Positions 1 to 10,096 of a stretch of 64,000 bases of DNA are shown one piece after another (positions within the stretch are counted from its first letter, which is position 1; the number at the start of each line of letters is the position of its first letter). The DNA is from Scheffersomyces stipitis CBS 6054 (taxonomy: Eukaryota; Ascomycota; Pichiomycetes; Serinales; Debaryomycetaceae). The notes below the pieces were generated by a model that searched no databases, was not told where the DNA came from, and worked only from the letters and a program-made list of their open reading frames with translations. The stretch covers positions 248,001-312,000 of the forward strand of contig NC_009045.1 in the NCBI RefSeq assembly GCF_000209165.1. Direction: 5' to 3'. The translations under genes were made by a program, and so were the position numbers.

Positions 1-60
1 TTGGAATTGTTGGAAGGTAAGGAATTGCCAGGTGTTGTTGCCATTTCCGACAAACAATAG
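1..60 (+). CDS. C-terminal end of an unidentified protein (truncated by window edge)
   Basis: Frame 1 is open from the first base to a TAG at 58-60 and gives 19 residues ending in GVVAISDKQ. The composition is protein-like and uses codons favoured in this window (TTG, GGT, GTT, GAA). It lies tail-to-tail with FAT1, 150 bp away. The fragment is too short for me to name a family; the rest lies left of the window. Confidence 0.5.
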   Translation: MELLEGKELPGVVAISDKQ

Positions 61-210
61 TTGATGTAAGACTTTAATTATAAGAATACAATTGTGATAA
101 AGACAATGTAGAAGTACTGTAGAAGTCATGGAATAGCTGATCAACTGTACTGTTATACAAAGGTACTATTAACAAAATAGACATATAGTTTCTATAACAT
201 ATATAAACAT

Positions 211-2172
211 CTATAACTTGGAGTCTCCACTGATAATTGTAGCCCAGGCCTCTTCCGTCAACTCTTCGTAGTTGTCGCCATTTAACCAGTAAATGAGTTC
301 CGTGCCAGACTCACCCTTGGGCAACTTCTGGTTCTTAAATTGGTTCTTAGGAACCTTGTGGTTGTGAGAAGCCTCTATTCCACTGATCTTGATGAACTGT
401 GGAATGGCGTACTTGGGCAACGTGTGGATTACATGATTGTAAATCTTTTTCAAGGCTTCGGCGTGCTTGGATTCGTCAGCAAACTCGTCAAGAGGCTCCA
501 ACACAGCAAAACAAGCTCTACCTTCGTGGTTAGGGACTCTGACACCGACGACGACACTCTGCTTGATGGTCTTGGATCCCATCAACTCGTTTTCAACCTC
601 AGTTGCAGAGACGTTTTCCGATTTCCAACGGAATGTATCTCCCAAACGGTCTACGAAGTACAACATGCTGTCCTCGTCCCACTTCAACAAGTCTCCGCTT
701 CTGAACCAGGCGTCGCCCTTCTTGAATACGTCTCTGAGGATCTTCTTTGATGTGGCACCTTTGTTACCGTAATAGCCCTGGAACGAAGCCTTGGTGTCCT
801 GCGGGTTCTGGATCTTCATCAACAACTCACCTGGCTGGTTGATCCCAACCACTTCACAGAATCCAGTTTTCGGGTTTCTGTAGACCTCCTCTTCGTCATC
901 AGGTTCCATTTTGATCAACGTCTGCTGGGTGCTCAAGAGTGCACTGGCAATAGTTCCAAATTTACGGCAGGCACCAACTCCATACTCACCGTATTGCATG
1001 TTGGTAGTAGCAATGGGCGACTCAGTGGAGGCGTAGAACTCACCCACAGCTTCCACATGGAACCGTTTCTTGAACTCCTGCCAGATGTCACGACGCAAAC
1101 CGTTACCGTATGCAACTCTTACATTGTGTCTATCCTGATCAGGGTGTGGTTTAGCGTGCAACAAATAACGACACACTTCACCCACGTACTGGATATGCGT
1201 GGCTCCGACCAAACGAGCCTGCGTCCAGAACGAAGTTGCTGAGAACTTCTGGGAGATGGAAACCGTAGCACCAACCAAAAGTGTGGGACACACTCCCAAC
1301 ATAGCAGCAGTCGAGTGGTATAATGGCATCGCCGTCAAGACGTTGGACAGATCTTTGATCTTGACAATGTGCCCAAACATCACACCAGCCAAAAAAGCTT
1401 TCCTCCACGACATGATCCCGGCCTTGGGTAAACCGGTGGTACCGGAGGTGTAGATCAAGGCACAACAGTCGTAGTCCTGGTGTTGTGGGTTTCTGGTGTT
1501 GTCAGGAGCTCTGTACTTGGGTGTGGAAGGGTCTGTCAAGACCTTCAACAACTCCGGTTCGTTCATGTAGTGTAGCTTACAAGTTGGCGCATCCTGCTTG
1601 ATGAGTTCCTCGGTGTCTCTAATAGGACCCGCACAGTCGGGGTCAATGAAGACCTGCGAGACATTGGCGATCTTCAAACAGTGTACCAATGGCTTGTCCT
1701 TCGTGTTGAAGTTCAAGAACGCAGGCGTGGCACCGATGTTCCACAACGCGAACCAGAGGAAGATAAACAATGGCTTGTTCATACAGTCAACACCGATGGT
1801 GTCTTGAGCGGTGACCCCATAGTCGTACTTCAAGATGTGCGAAAACCTCAAGATGATGTTGTACAACTCCTTGTAGGTGTAGGTTTCTGTGGTGAACTGG
1901 TCGTCATAAATTTTAAAGCCTTCTGAGTCAAGCTTGATTGGCGGAGGGTTGGCCTTGGGCCTGGGGAAGGCAATTGCCGTGTTGTTTGGCTTGGACAAGG
2001 CCGTTTTTTCAAACTTGTACCAATAACTGGCCTTTCCGTGCTTAGCATGGTACAAGTAGGGAAGATTGGGGATGATCTTGGCCAAAATCGACAAGTCTTC
2101 CAGCAAGTGGTACTTGGCCTCCAACAACAGCGTGCCCAAGATTCCGGCAGCAAGCAATTCAAGTCCTGACAT
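211..2172 (-). CDS. FAT1: Very-long-chain acyl-CoA synthetase / fatty acid transporter Fat1
   Basis: Activates very-long-chain fatty acids to CoA thioesters and couples this to fatty-acid uptake; in yeast it is found at the plasma membrane, lipid droplets, ER and peroxisome. The 653-residue protein has an N-terminal hydrophobic stretch, the AMP-binding signature YTSGTTGLPKAG at about residues 241-252, and the FATP/VLACS-type block around FRSGDLLKWD with VDRLGDTFRWKSENVS, which binds the adenylate. It ends in GDSKL, which could act as a weak peroxisomal-type tail. The ATG at 2172 is the first in frame and the length matches the family. In S. cerevisiae FAT1 (YBR041W) is next to FIG1 and CST26; here those genes lie more than 35 kb to the right. 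Family assignment is firm. Confidence 0.95.
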   Translation of the reverse strand: MSGLELLAAGILGTLLLEAKYHLLEDLSILAKIIPNLPYLYHAKHGKASYWYKFEKTALSKPNNTAIAFPRPKANPPPIKLDSEGFKIYDDQFTTETYTYKELYNIILRFSHILKYDYGVTAQDTIGVDCMNKPLFIFLWFALWNIGATPAFLNFNTKDKPLVHCLKIANVSQVFIDPDCAGPIRDTEELIKQDAPTCKLHYMNEPELLKVLTDPSTPKYRAPDNTRNPQHQDYDCCALIYTSGTTGLPKAGIMSWRKAFLAGVMFGHIVKIKDLSNVLTAMPLYHSTAAMLGVCPTLLVGATVSISQKFSATSFWTQARLVGATHIQYVGEVCRYLLHAKPHPDQDRHNVRVAYGNGLRRDIWQEFKKRFHVEAVGEFYASTESPIATTNMQYGEYGVGACRKFGTIASALLSTQQTLIKMEPDDEEEVYRNPKTGFCEVVGINQPGELLMKIQNPQDTKASFQGYYGNKGATSKKILRDVFKKGDAWFRSGDLLKWDEDSMLYFVDRLGDTFRWKSENVSATEVENELMGSKTIKQSVVVGVRVPNHEGRACFAVLEPLDEFADESKHAEALKKIYNHVIHTLPKYAIPQFIKISGIEASHNHKVPKNQFKNQKLPKGESGTELIYWLNGDNYEELTEEAWATIISGDSKL

Positions 2173-3156
2173 GGTCTACGAGATTTCTGAAAAGTTGAAA
2201 CTAAATCTGAAAATGAAAGTCAAGATTTTGAAAATGAAAAAGTCAAGAATCTGAAAAAATAATCACAGAGCTTATCGGAGTCAATGCAAGGTGACAGCGA
2301 TATCGGTAATGTAGTGGGAAACGTATAATTGCCGGCCGTAGAGAACAGTTGGACAATATAGACTGCTTGGAGAGGGACAAATATCTCGTTTTTCGTAAAA
2401 TGGCGATTTTATATTTATATATGGCTCTGTGAAAGAGTGCCAACAGTCTCCGCAATAGAAATATCACAGTTACTGTTTTAGAAAATTAATTTTTCATGTG
2501 TTTTTTATCGAGAATCTGCCATCAGAGGGGCAGCGAACCTGGTGCGATTTCCTGTGGTAGCACCATATTCTACAGTCTCGCCACTGCAAACTTACCAACT
2601 ATAATACGAGCGACATCCAGCTACACTCAGCCCTCTTCTGCTTCTCTTTGCTTCTAATCGTAGCCAGTCTCTACAAGGTTTACTTTTGACAGACTCAGAT
2701 CGCAATATCTGCGCCGAAAAAAAAGATGCTCGGTTCATCTCGGTTTCTGATCACATGGTCTGTGTGAAAGCTCCCCTGCCCAAAACTTCACAACCCACGG
2801 AAGATGTCACTGATGAACACGAGAAGCTGGGGAAAATCACAAAAGTAATCCACTCGTCGTGTAGGATTTGCATGCGTTGTATGTCATTATAGCTGCATTT
2901 GGCTTGGTTTGTGCTTATTGTTCCCTCTGCAACCTCCGTGATACTGGAGCACCTGCTCATCCTACGTTACCCAACAGATTTCTATAGGTTATTACTCTAC
3001 TATAGCCACTATGGAGATCTATCTAGTTTTCACTTCCTCGGAAACCACTTCGTAGCTTGCTCCTGGATTACTTCCACGTCTCTTATTGTATTGTATGCTA
3101 CTTGTAGATTCGTTGCTGGTTTCAGAGCTAACTTCATACCCTATTCATAGATAATC
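2173..3156. promoter_or_regulatory. FAT1 promoter and 3' flank of the upstream gene
   Basis: This 984-bp gap holds no convincing gene. Read on the minus strand it has a TATA-like TATATAAAT near 2411-2421, about 240 bp upstream of the FAT1 ATG. Short ORFs such as 2686-2892 lack protein-like composition. I see no clear oleate-response element of the CGG-N15-18-CCG type. Confidence 0.5.
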
Positions 3157-5076
3157 TCACAACTCTCTTGCAAGCTTACGGCGCATACTCGAATGCCGCT
3201 GGGTTCCATAGACAAGCCCACTAAGAAGTCCGTAGCTCAAACCTCCAGGCGTAATTGGTTTCTGGAGTGCTGTGGCATACATGTTGATTCCCAGCAGTTG
3301 TTGCGGAGAATTGGCCGAGACTGTAGCATTAGCGACAACACCAGCGGAAGGAACGTAGAGCTTGCCTCCTTCTACTTGTCTTTCCCACAGCTCTACTAGA
3401 TTGTGGTCGCCTTGTTCTAGCAAGAAGTGGAGAATTCGGTACGAGTACTTGTGCAAACGGTGGTTGTGTTTGTGCCAAAGACCGTGTTGAACCAAAGCCT
3501 TGAGATCAGTATTATCTTCCAGTAAGTACTCGGCCATGCAACATTGGCTGTGCTTCTGGAGAAGAACATGGAGGAGATCGTAGAATAGCACCTTTGTATT
3601 GTGCAACTGTGCTACATCTACAGCTTGCGCTATCATGGGGATGAATTGCATGTAATCGTTGCAGAAGGACTTGACGGCTTCTCTCAAGAGTAAGTGGATA
3701 CGGAACTCTCCTTCGTTAATGAAAGATGGAGTGGACGAGAGTGAAATCTCAGTATAATTGGCAGCTAGTCCTAACTGAAGGTTGCAGAGATACCTGAATA
3801 TGGTGTCTCGGCTGCGAACAACAGGCTCTACCAAGTTCCACTTTTGAAACTGGCGTTGAATAGCGCTCGAGTCGTTGCTACGGTAATTCCAATGGGACCA
3901 GCAATAGATCAACATCATTTCAAGAAGAAGTAGCTGTGAATGTGAACGAACGCTGTAGACAAGCACTTGGAATACTTGTCCAGTGTCTATAAGATGCTCT
4001 ATCAAATCATTAAAGGCTGGTAAGAAGTAGTTGGGGTTGCCCAAAATGGGATCAGACACTCCTATAGATAATAACTGAAGAACAGCTATGCAACCTGTGC
4101 ACTTGTTCTTGTCGCCATAATCAGAGCCTGCGTCTGAGTCTGTCTCGAAGTCTGAATCACCAGCTTCGTTCATCTCAAGCTTTGCTCTGGCATCATTCAC
4201 ACTCTTGTTAGCATTCCAGGCAGTTTCAAACTCTGTGGCAGGAATATCTGCCGAATACCGCAATATCTTTGACATCTTGATCGACCGACTCTTAAGTCTG
4301 TGAGTTAAGTATTTGGTCAGGATGTCACTGTTGAGACTAAGAAGATGGCTAATACTATAAGTAGTCTTTTTGTTGGTCTTGGATTTGGTTCTCACTCTTG
4401 TAGGCGGAGGTGGTGGAGGTGGCAGTGGCTCTTGCGGCGAATCTTTTTCAGATAATAAGTTCTCTCCCTTGCTAATATCAGCAGACATAAAGTGTTTCAA
4501 GCCTGGAGATTCGATATCATCACGAAAGATTTGGATTTTCTCAAGCTCCGTCACCTGTTCTAAAGATCCGGAAAGGCCCTGGTTACTAGATTCTGTTTCT
4601 TCTATAGTGTGATTTTTTTGCAGCTGGACTCTGTTCTCTGTGAAATGAGTGAATCCTGAAGCCAACGAGTTCTCTGAAAGTCGATTTTGACTTTCTTCCG
4701 ACTCCATGGGCAATTGTTTCAAATTGGAAGAAGGAGCGTTTGATTCAGGTAATGCTGGTGTTGTCTGTATCTGGTCATTACGAGCATTCCAAATTTCATC
4801 CTCAGCCTGCGGCGTAAAAGGGCTAGTTGCTGTATCCAACTTGCTCTTCATTGACAAGTAGTACTCTCTGACTCCAAAAGAAACAGCCCCTAGTACCACC
4901 GTTGCGAACACCAAGAGAAGAAAAATGTAAATCATATTGGCTAGAAGATCCTGTTCACTGTATTCTCTTACTTGTTCCAATTGGTGCAAGAGAGGGTCTT
5001 TGCCTAGATTGAAGGCTGTGGAACCAAAAGTTGAATCTGCTGATAGATCTAGAAAGTCTCTCTTTGTCCAGGTCAT
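3157..5076 (-). CDS. Single-pass membrane-anchored protein of unknown function, 639 aa
   Basis: I do not recognise this family. The start is the ATG at 5076 (MTWTKRDFLDLS); the frame stays open upstream but holds no earlier ATG. One strong transmembrane segment lies at about residues 47-67, flanked by charged residues. A long Ser/Glu/Asn-rich linker with a run of seven prolines (about residues 217-225) and an acidic patch follows. The C-terminal ~300 residues (LQLLSIGVSDPIL onward) are Leu/His-rich and helical, resembling an armadillo/HEAT-like fold. The layout suggests an ER or nuclear-envelope anchor with a helical cytosolic domain, which is inference only. It is divergent from COX15 and shares its promoter region. 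Confidence 0.8.
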   Translation of the reverse strand: MTWTKRDFLDLSADSTFGSTAFNLGKDPLLHQLEQVREYSEQDLLANMIYIFLLLVFATVVLGAVSFGVREYYLSMKSKLDTATSPFTPQAEDEIWNARNDQIQTTPALPESNAPSSNLKQLPMESEESQNRLSENSLASGFTHFTENRVQLQKNHTIEETESSNQGLSGSLEQVTELEKIQIFRDDIESPGLKHFMSADISKGENLLSEKDSPQEPLPPPPPPPTRVRTKSKTNKKTTYSISHLLSLNSDILTKYLTHRLKSRSIKMSKILRYSADIPATEFETAWNANKSVNDARAKLEMNEAGDSDFETDSDAGSDYGDKNKCTGCIAVLQLLSIGVSDPILGNPNYFLPAFNDLIEHLIDTGQVFQVLVYSVRSHSQLLLLEMMLIYCWSHWNYRSNDSSAIQRQFQKWNLVEPVVRSRDTIFRYLCNLQLGLAANYTEISLSSTPSFINEGEFRIHLLLREAVKSFCNDYMQFIPMIAQAVDVAQLHNTKVLFYDLLHVLLQKHSQCCMAEYLLEDNTDLKALVQHGLWHKHNHRLHKYSYRILHFLLEQGDHNLVELWERQVEGGKLYVPSAGVVANATVSANSPQQLLGINMYATALQKPITPGGLSYGLLSGLVYGTQRHSSMRRKLAREL

Positions 5077-5682
5077 TTTGGTTGTAGATAAATGGATATG
5101 AAAACTTCTTGCACCTTTTATAACTTTTTGCAACTAAATATAAGATAATATAATAATGAAGACTGAAAACGAAAAAACTATCACAATTGTCAAACAAAAC
5201 AAATGGGGATGGATTCTGGTCAAAAACCACTTCTCCTTTACAACTGTATAGTAAATCTTTTCAAAGAAGTAAGCTGAATACCAATATTAGCAGAAGTTTG
5301 TCTGATGACAATTCGCTCTTTTACCGCTGGTTGGCTGCGAATAAAAATAAATGCGACCTACATGTACGTCAGAGATAAAGAGATCCGTGCCGCAACATAC
5401 TTAGTATATTACCTTATAAGTCGAATACATGGACAATCGAATACTTGGAAACCTGACTAATGCTAGCTTTATTAGGTAGGGTCAGAGAATGAATGTGAAT
5501 ACTCGTGTACTCTCTCTTTCTTTTAACACTTAAGAGCTCTCAACTACTACAGCTAATATATTTCAACTATATGCACACCAGAACTGAAAAATCATCCCAC
5601 ACCCGTCTGGTTTCTGATTTCATGAACAATTACTCTATCTTCTCCAGGTATTTCCACCTTATCAGGCAAGCAAAATACGGCC
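5077..5682. promoter_or_regulatory. Divergent promoter between the 639-aa gene and COX15
   Basis: An AT-rich 606-bp intergenic region that must serve both genes. I see no RNA gene or repeat. The short ORFs inside it (for example 5505-5693) overlap the COX15 start in another frame and look accidental. Confidence 0.5.
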
Positions 5683-7149
5683 ATGCTATCTAAGACGAGA
5701 TTCTTTTTCACCAAGAACTCATTTGTGTTGAAATCCCTTGCCCAGAGCCGAGGATGTCGACTTTCCATAGCTTCTGGGGTCAATAATGGAATTTCCAGAC
5801 AGTTTAAGTTGAAAAATTTCAACTTCTGGCCCAACACCATGAAGAGTCTGAGATTTTACTCCACAACTTCGATTTCAGCAGAAGGAGCTGCAAAGATTTC
5901 TGAATCTGCTGCTGCAGCAGCAGCCACTGCTGTCAAAAACGAGACGAAGAAGGTCATCTCCAATAAGATTGTAGCTTACTGGTTGATGGGTACGTCAGGT
6001 TTGGTCTTTGGAATAGTGGTTTTGGGAGGTTTGACAAGATTGACTGAGTCTGGATTGTCGATAACAGAATGGAAGCCAGTGACTGGTGCGATTCCTCCTT
6101 TGAACGAAAAGGAATGGGAAGAGGAATTCGAAAAGTACAAGAACTCGCCTGAGTTCAAGCAGTTGAATTCACATATCACCTTGGAAGAGTTCAAGTTCAT
6201 CTTCAGCATGGAATGGGGTCACAGATTAATGGGAAGAGGTATAGGGATGTTTTTCATCTTGCCTGCTCTTTTCTTCTGGAAGACTGGTAGATTTAGCCCT
6301 CACATCACGAGACGAGTTATAGGCTTAACAGGCTTGTTGGGATTGCAAGGAGCTATTGGTTGGTGGATGGTCAAGTCTGGTTTAGATGAAGAGCAGCTTG
6401 CTGCCAGAAAATCCAAGCCTACCGTATCACAGTATCGTTTGACTACTCATTTGGGTGCTGCTTTCTTGATGTACTTGGGTGTCTTATGGACAGCTTTTGA
6501 GATCTTGAATGAAAATAAGTTGGTGAAACAGGCTCAACGGGCTCCTGAGATCGCAAAGGACGTGATGGCCAAATTAACTAACCCTTCCTTGAAGCCCGTA
6601 CGTGTTCTTGCTACTGGTTTGTTGGTTTTGGCATTTGCCACAGCCATGTCTGGAGGTATGGTTGCTGGCTTGGACGCTGGTTTAATTTACAACACTTTCC
6701 CTCACATGGGAGATGACTACATTCCTAGTGCTAGCGAGTTAATGGATCCTGTTTACGCCAGAAAGGAGGACAAGTCAGACATGGTATGGAGAAATCTCTT
6801 GGAAAACCCTACTACTGTTCAATTGGTTCATCGTATCTTTGCTACCACAACTTTCTTCGCGATCTTAGCTGCTCATCTGTATGTTAACAGAAGAAAGGCT
6901 TTTATTCCAAAGCCAGTAACCAGACTGATGCACGGAGTCATGGGTGCCGTCACCTTACAAGTTGCTCTCGGTATTACTACCTTGATATACTTGGTTCCCA
7001 TCTCACTTGGAGCTGCTCATCAGGCTGGAGCTTTGGTTCTTCTCACCGCCTGTCTTGCTTTCTCAGCCAAGTTGAAGAAGCCTAGACCAGAAGTTATCTC
7101 ATACATCAACACAGTGATGAAAAACCAGTTGTTAAAAGCTAAAGTATAA
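5683..7149 (+). CDS. COX15: Mitochondrial heme A synthase Cox15
   Basis: Oxidises the C8 methyl of heme O to the formyl group of heme A, the prosthetic group of cytochrome c oxidase, in the inner mitochondrial membrane. The 488-residue protein opens with a basic, Ser/Phe-rich presequence (about residues 1-60), an Ala-rich stretch, then eight predicted membrane helices beginning near residue 97. The four histidines expected to bind heme are visible: H180 (MEWGHRLMGRG), H256 (TTHLGAAF), H383 (VHRIFATTTFF) and H446 (GAAHQAGAL). It is convergent with EMP65, as COX15 and EMP65 are also neighbours in S. cerevisiae (YER141W, YER140W). Assignment is firm. Confidence 0.97.
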   Translation: MLSKTRFFFTKNSFVLKSLAQSRGCRLSIASGVNNGISRQFKLKNFNFWPNTMKSLRFYSTTSISAEGAAKISESAAAAAATAVKNETKKVISNKIVAYWLMGTSGLVFGIVVLGGLTRLTESGLSITEWKPVTGAIPPLNEKEWEEEFEKYKNSPEFKQLNSHITLEEFKFIFSMEWGHRLMGRGIGMFFILPALFFWKTGRFSPHITRRVIGLTGLLGLQGAIGWWMVKSGLDEEQLAARKSKPTVSQYRLTTHLGAAFLMYLGVLWTAFEILNENKLVKQAQRAPEIAKDVMAKLTNPSLKPVRVLATGLLVLAFATAMSGGMVAGLDAGLIYNTFPHMGDDYIPSASELMDPVYARKEDKSDMVWRNLLENPTTVQLVHRIFATTTFFAILAAHLYVNRRKAFIPKPVTRLMHGVMGAVTLQVALGITTLIYLVPISLGAAHQAGALVLLTACLAFSAKLKKPRPEVISYINTVMKNQLLKAKV

Positions 7150-7246
7150 CTACTACTGTATTAAACTACAACCTCTTCACTCTTGTATATATTAGCGAAA
7201 TCTGTAAATAGTTACGTAAAGTATGCAATATTAGTTATGATTAGCC

Positions 7247-9268
7247 CTACCAAATCCGTTTACTGGACATTTTGTAGCGCATGACATTATGGAGCGTATC
7301 GTTATCGCCGACTTGATCCTTCTTGGGACTGAGCAGCTGTTTTTCGTTTCTCTTCTCTTCCACAGTGGGAGGCACCTCCTCTCCATAATCGTAGAGGTAT
7401 GACCTCGTTTTAGGATTGATCGATGAAGCTTCGCTATTAGGATTTCCTGGGAAATAAGAAATTGAGTTTATGGCTGAAATGGGTGACTCAATTTCGGGTA
7501 TATTATCGCCAGATATTGTTTTGGATTCTACTAGAGTGTCTTCAGGTGTTTTGATGGGAGTATCCAAAGGAGTTGACGGAATAAAGACTTCCTTTTTAAA
7601 GTGAACTGGATCAAGCTTTGGCAGTGCTTCCGGAGTCAACACCAATGCTTCCGCGTTCTGTTTCTCGATAGCCTTTCTTTTTAGCTCCTCTTGAAATGCG
7701 ATATGTTCTGCTTTTGTCGAGCTTGCCATCTTAAGAATCACCAAGCCGAGAATCAATCTGATGAGAATCAAGGTCAAAAAGGTCGCTACAATCAAGGCCC
7801 CTGAAGCAAGAATAGAATACGTATACGACGCCACTATGGGAAACACAAATACACGTTTGAGATCAGACATCGTCATTCGCAACGAACAAACTACCGATGC
7901 TAACAAGGGCAACCCAATACGTCTTGTCAAAACGATGTAGTCAGTCAAATCGTTAGCTTCGAGCTGGTTGTTGGGTCCAAGCTTGAAGACTTGCAAGAAA
8001 TCGAGACTCAACACATACACGAAGTTACGATACACCCTGGGTCTGACCTTATTGAATTTGGAAATGTAGCAATGCTTGAGCCAATCTACCAAGATTTCGC
8101 TACCTATGACTACAATCCCAGGACCAAAAATGGCTCCGAACCAAGTATTCCAGCTCTTCCAGCTGTTGGGAATGAGCCCGATATGGTTGCTATTTAGCTG
8201 TAGCAAATTTCTAAGAGCAATGATGCCGAGCATGAAGAGAAGCTGGAATCGTTCTGTCAAGTCTGCCATGGCGATCTGGAAAAGACCTTCTCTGTCAGAT
8301 TTTTTGAACACAGAACTCTTCAATTCTGAAAATTGATTCGATAGCAATAGGGTCATCAAGGCATTAGAATATGAGTTGGCCGCTACGTTTAGTGACACAG
8401 TTTGAGAGATAAGGATGTATGCATGCAACGACAAGTAGATGATGGAAAGCAAAAAGAAGACCGCAAACTTCGGTATCTGACTTCCTTTGCTATCTAAAGG
8501 TATATTGTACAAGATGTTTAAGATATCCTGGCCAAGAGACGAGCAAAGCTTTTCTGCTACTTCAAGAACACCAAACATCACATAGAGCTTGATGTGGGTC
8601 TCACCTCTGACTTCGTGGTACATACGCGAGATATCAAGACTTTTGGACGATAGCACCACGATAGAAAATGATACTATTGTTAGGGTAATTATATCCTTTT
8701 TAACGATGAGGAAACGACGCGATAGTATTGATCTGACACTTTCCAGGATTTTCCGATTTGTGAAATGACGATACAAATCTACTATTGTCGCGTAAGCAAC
8801 TACAAGGATCTTGAGCGGAGCCAACGTGAACAACGTCAAGAATGAATTGACACAGACAAGCAAGCCAAACATCATGAAACGTTCCAAATAGAAAGGAATT
8901 TTCATCATATTGACCAATTCTTCGTATGAATGGTCGATTTCAGCATTTATAGGCTCGTCTTCTGAGGAATCATGATGATTTATATTGAGCTCTATACAGA
9001 GCAACTTGTAAAGTGAAAAACGATTCTTGTTGTTACTAGCACAAGCATCTGATCTGCTATTAGATCTAACCGGTCGGATTTCATTAGTATTATTGAAAAA
9101 ATTGAAGATTGTAGAAGTTCCAGACACAGACGAAAATGAACGCTTGGAAACTCGGGATCCAGAACGAGATCTCGGAGTTGTACCAGAGGATTCCAGGTGT
9201 CTCTGGGAACCTGATGTTGATGACTTCAGACTCGGCCGGGACGACGTGCTATTTCTGTGCCGGGCCAT
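7247..9268 (-). CDS. EMP65: TAPT1-family ER membrane protein Emp65
   Basis: A member of the TAPT1/DUF747 family of polytopic ER membrane proteins; yeast Emp65 works with Slp1 in protecting or monitoring newly made ER proteins. The 673-residue product has a Ser/Arg-rich cytosolic N-terminus (residues 1-90), then the family core from about residue 115 with FYLERFMMFGLLVCVNSFLT, TLAPLKIL and the conserved block FGVLEVAEKLCSSLGQDILN. At least six hydrophobic segments follow, and a Pro/Glu-rich tail from about residue 540. RTR1 is on the other side of the divergent promoter, the same neighbour as in S. cerevisiae (YER139C). Confidence 0.9.
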   Translation of the reverse strand: MARHRNSTSSRPSLKSSTSGSQRHLESSGTTPRSRSGSRVSKRSFSSVSGTSTIFNFFNNTNEIRPVRSNSRSDACASNNKNRFSLYKLLCIELNINHHDSSEDEPINAEIDHSYEELVNMMKIPFYLERFMMFGLLVCVNSFLTLFTLAPLKILVVAYATIVDLYRHFTNRKILESVRSILSRRFLIVKKDIITLTIVSFSIVVLSSKSLDISRMYHEVRGETHIKLYVMFGVLEVAEKLCSSLGQDILNILYNIPLDSKGSQIPKFAVFFLLSIIYLSLHAYILISQTVSLNVAANSYSNALMTLLLSNQFSELKSSVFKKSDREGLFQIAMADLTERFQLLFMLGIIALRNLLQLNSNHIGLIPNSWKSWNTWFGAIFGPGIVVIGSEILVDWLKHCYISKFNKVRPRVYRNFVYVLSLDFLQVFKLGPNNQLEANDLTDYIVLTRRIGLPLLASVVCSLRMTMSDLKRVFVFPIVASYTYSILASGALIVATFLTLILIRLILGLVILKMASSTKAEHIAFQEELKRKAIEKQNAEALVLTPEALPKLDPVHFKKEVFIPSTPLDTPIKTPEDTLVESKTISGDNIPEIESPISAINSISYFPGNPNSEASSINPKTRSYLYDYGEEVPPTVEEKRNEKQLLSPKKDQVGDNDTLHNVMRYKMSSKRIW

Positions 9269-10096
9269 AGTAGAGAGCAGGCAATGGAAGAGAGATTACC
9301 AGAATTGTGGAAACTTTTGATTGATGGAGACATCAATCTTCTTCAAGGCAGATATGGTATGGATTTGATATTGCACGTGACTTCACAATAGGTGACGACT
9401 CTAGATAGAAAACGGGTATATATACAGTCCTTGAATATCTAAATGTATAGCGAATTTCCTGGAACAACTCTTATTCTAATTTCAAGTACGACAGAGGAGT
9501 TGATATTTATATAAACCAAACTGTAAACTCTTGCAAAGATTGTCTATATAGTCCTTATACTGCCATTGGATCTGACATTCTCCTGGCTCGATTTTTATGG
9601 GCAAATCCAGTTTATCTGTGTAGATTTATATTCCTGTATACAATACAACATTTTGATTTTGCTGATCTGACGTCATACATAGATAGAGAAATTATACAAG
9701 TATGATATCTACTCTTAGGTATATTCCATACCAAGACATATACTCTTGATTATAACTATGAGACACGGCACCAGGATAGATGCTACTATATGTCGTTAGA
9801 TAATACATTACACTGTATTATTCTAGACTGTACAGTGACCAATGATATGGCAATATATTTTAACAGAAACATGCATGCATATAGTAACATAGTCACGTGA
9901 TACAAAACACGCGATTCATCGAGTCTGTTGGGGTCTTCCCCCAGCGATTTCTCCAACACTCAATCACCAAAGAGAGTAGTATAACTCTTGATTTCAGGCC
10001 AAAGATTCCACAAATTCTTCAAATACACGCTTAGAACTGTCCAATTACGATTGCCAACTTTTTCCATTTTTTCCGAAATTTTTCCGCAGAACAGCC
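9269..10096. promoter_or_regulatory. Divergent promoter between EMP65 and RTR1
   Basis: This 828-bp AT-rich gap has a TATATATA run at about 9417-9424 suited to EMP65, a perfect ATF/CREB-type TGACGTCA at 9668-9675 and a Cbf1-type GTCACGTGAT centred on CACGTG at 9894-9899. A T-rich stretch precedes the RTR1 ATG. No RNA gene was seen. Confidence 0.55.

Noticed and set aside
2686..3150. Short plus-strand ORFs in the FAT1 upstream region
   Set aside because: Composition is not protein-like, no recognisable motif, and they lie in a promoter gap.
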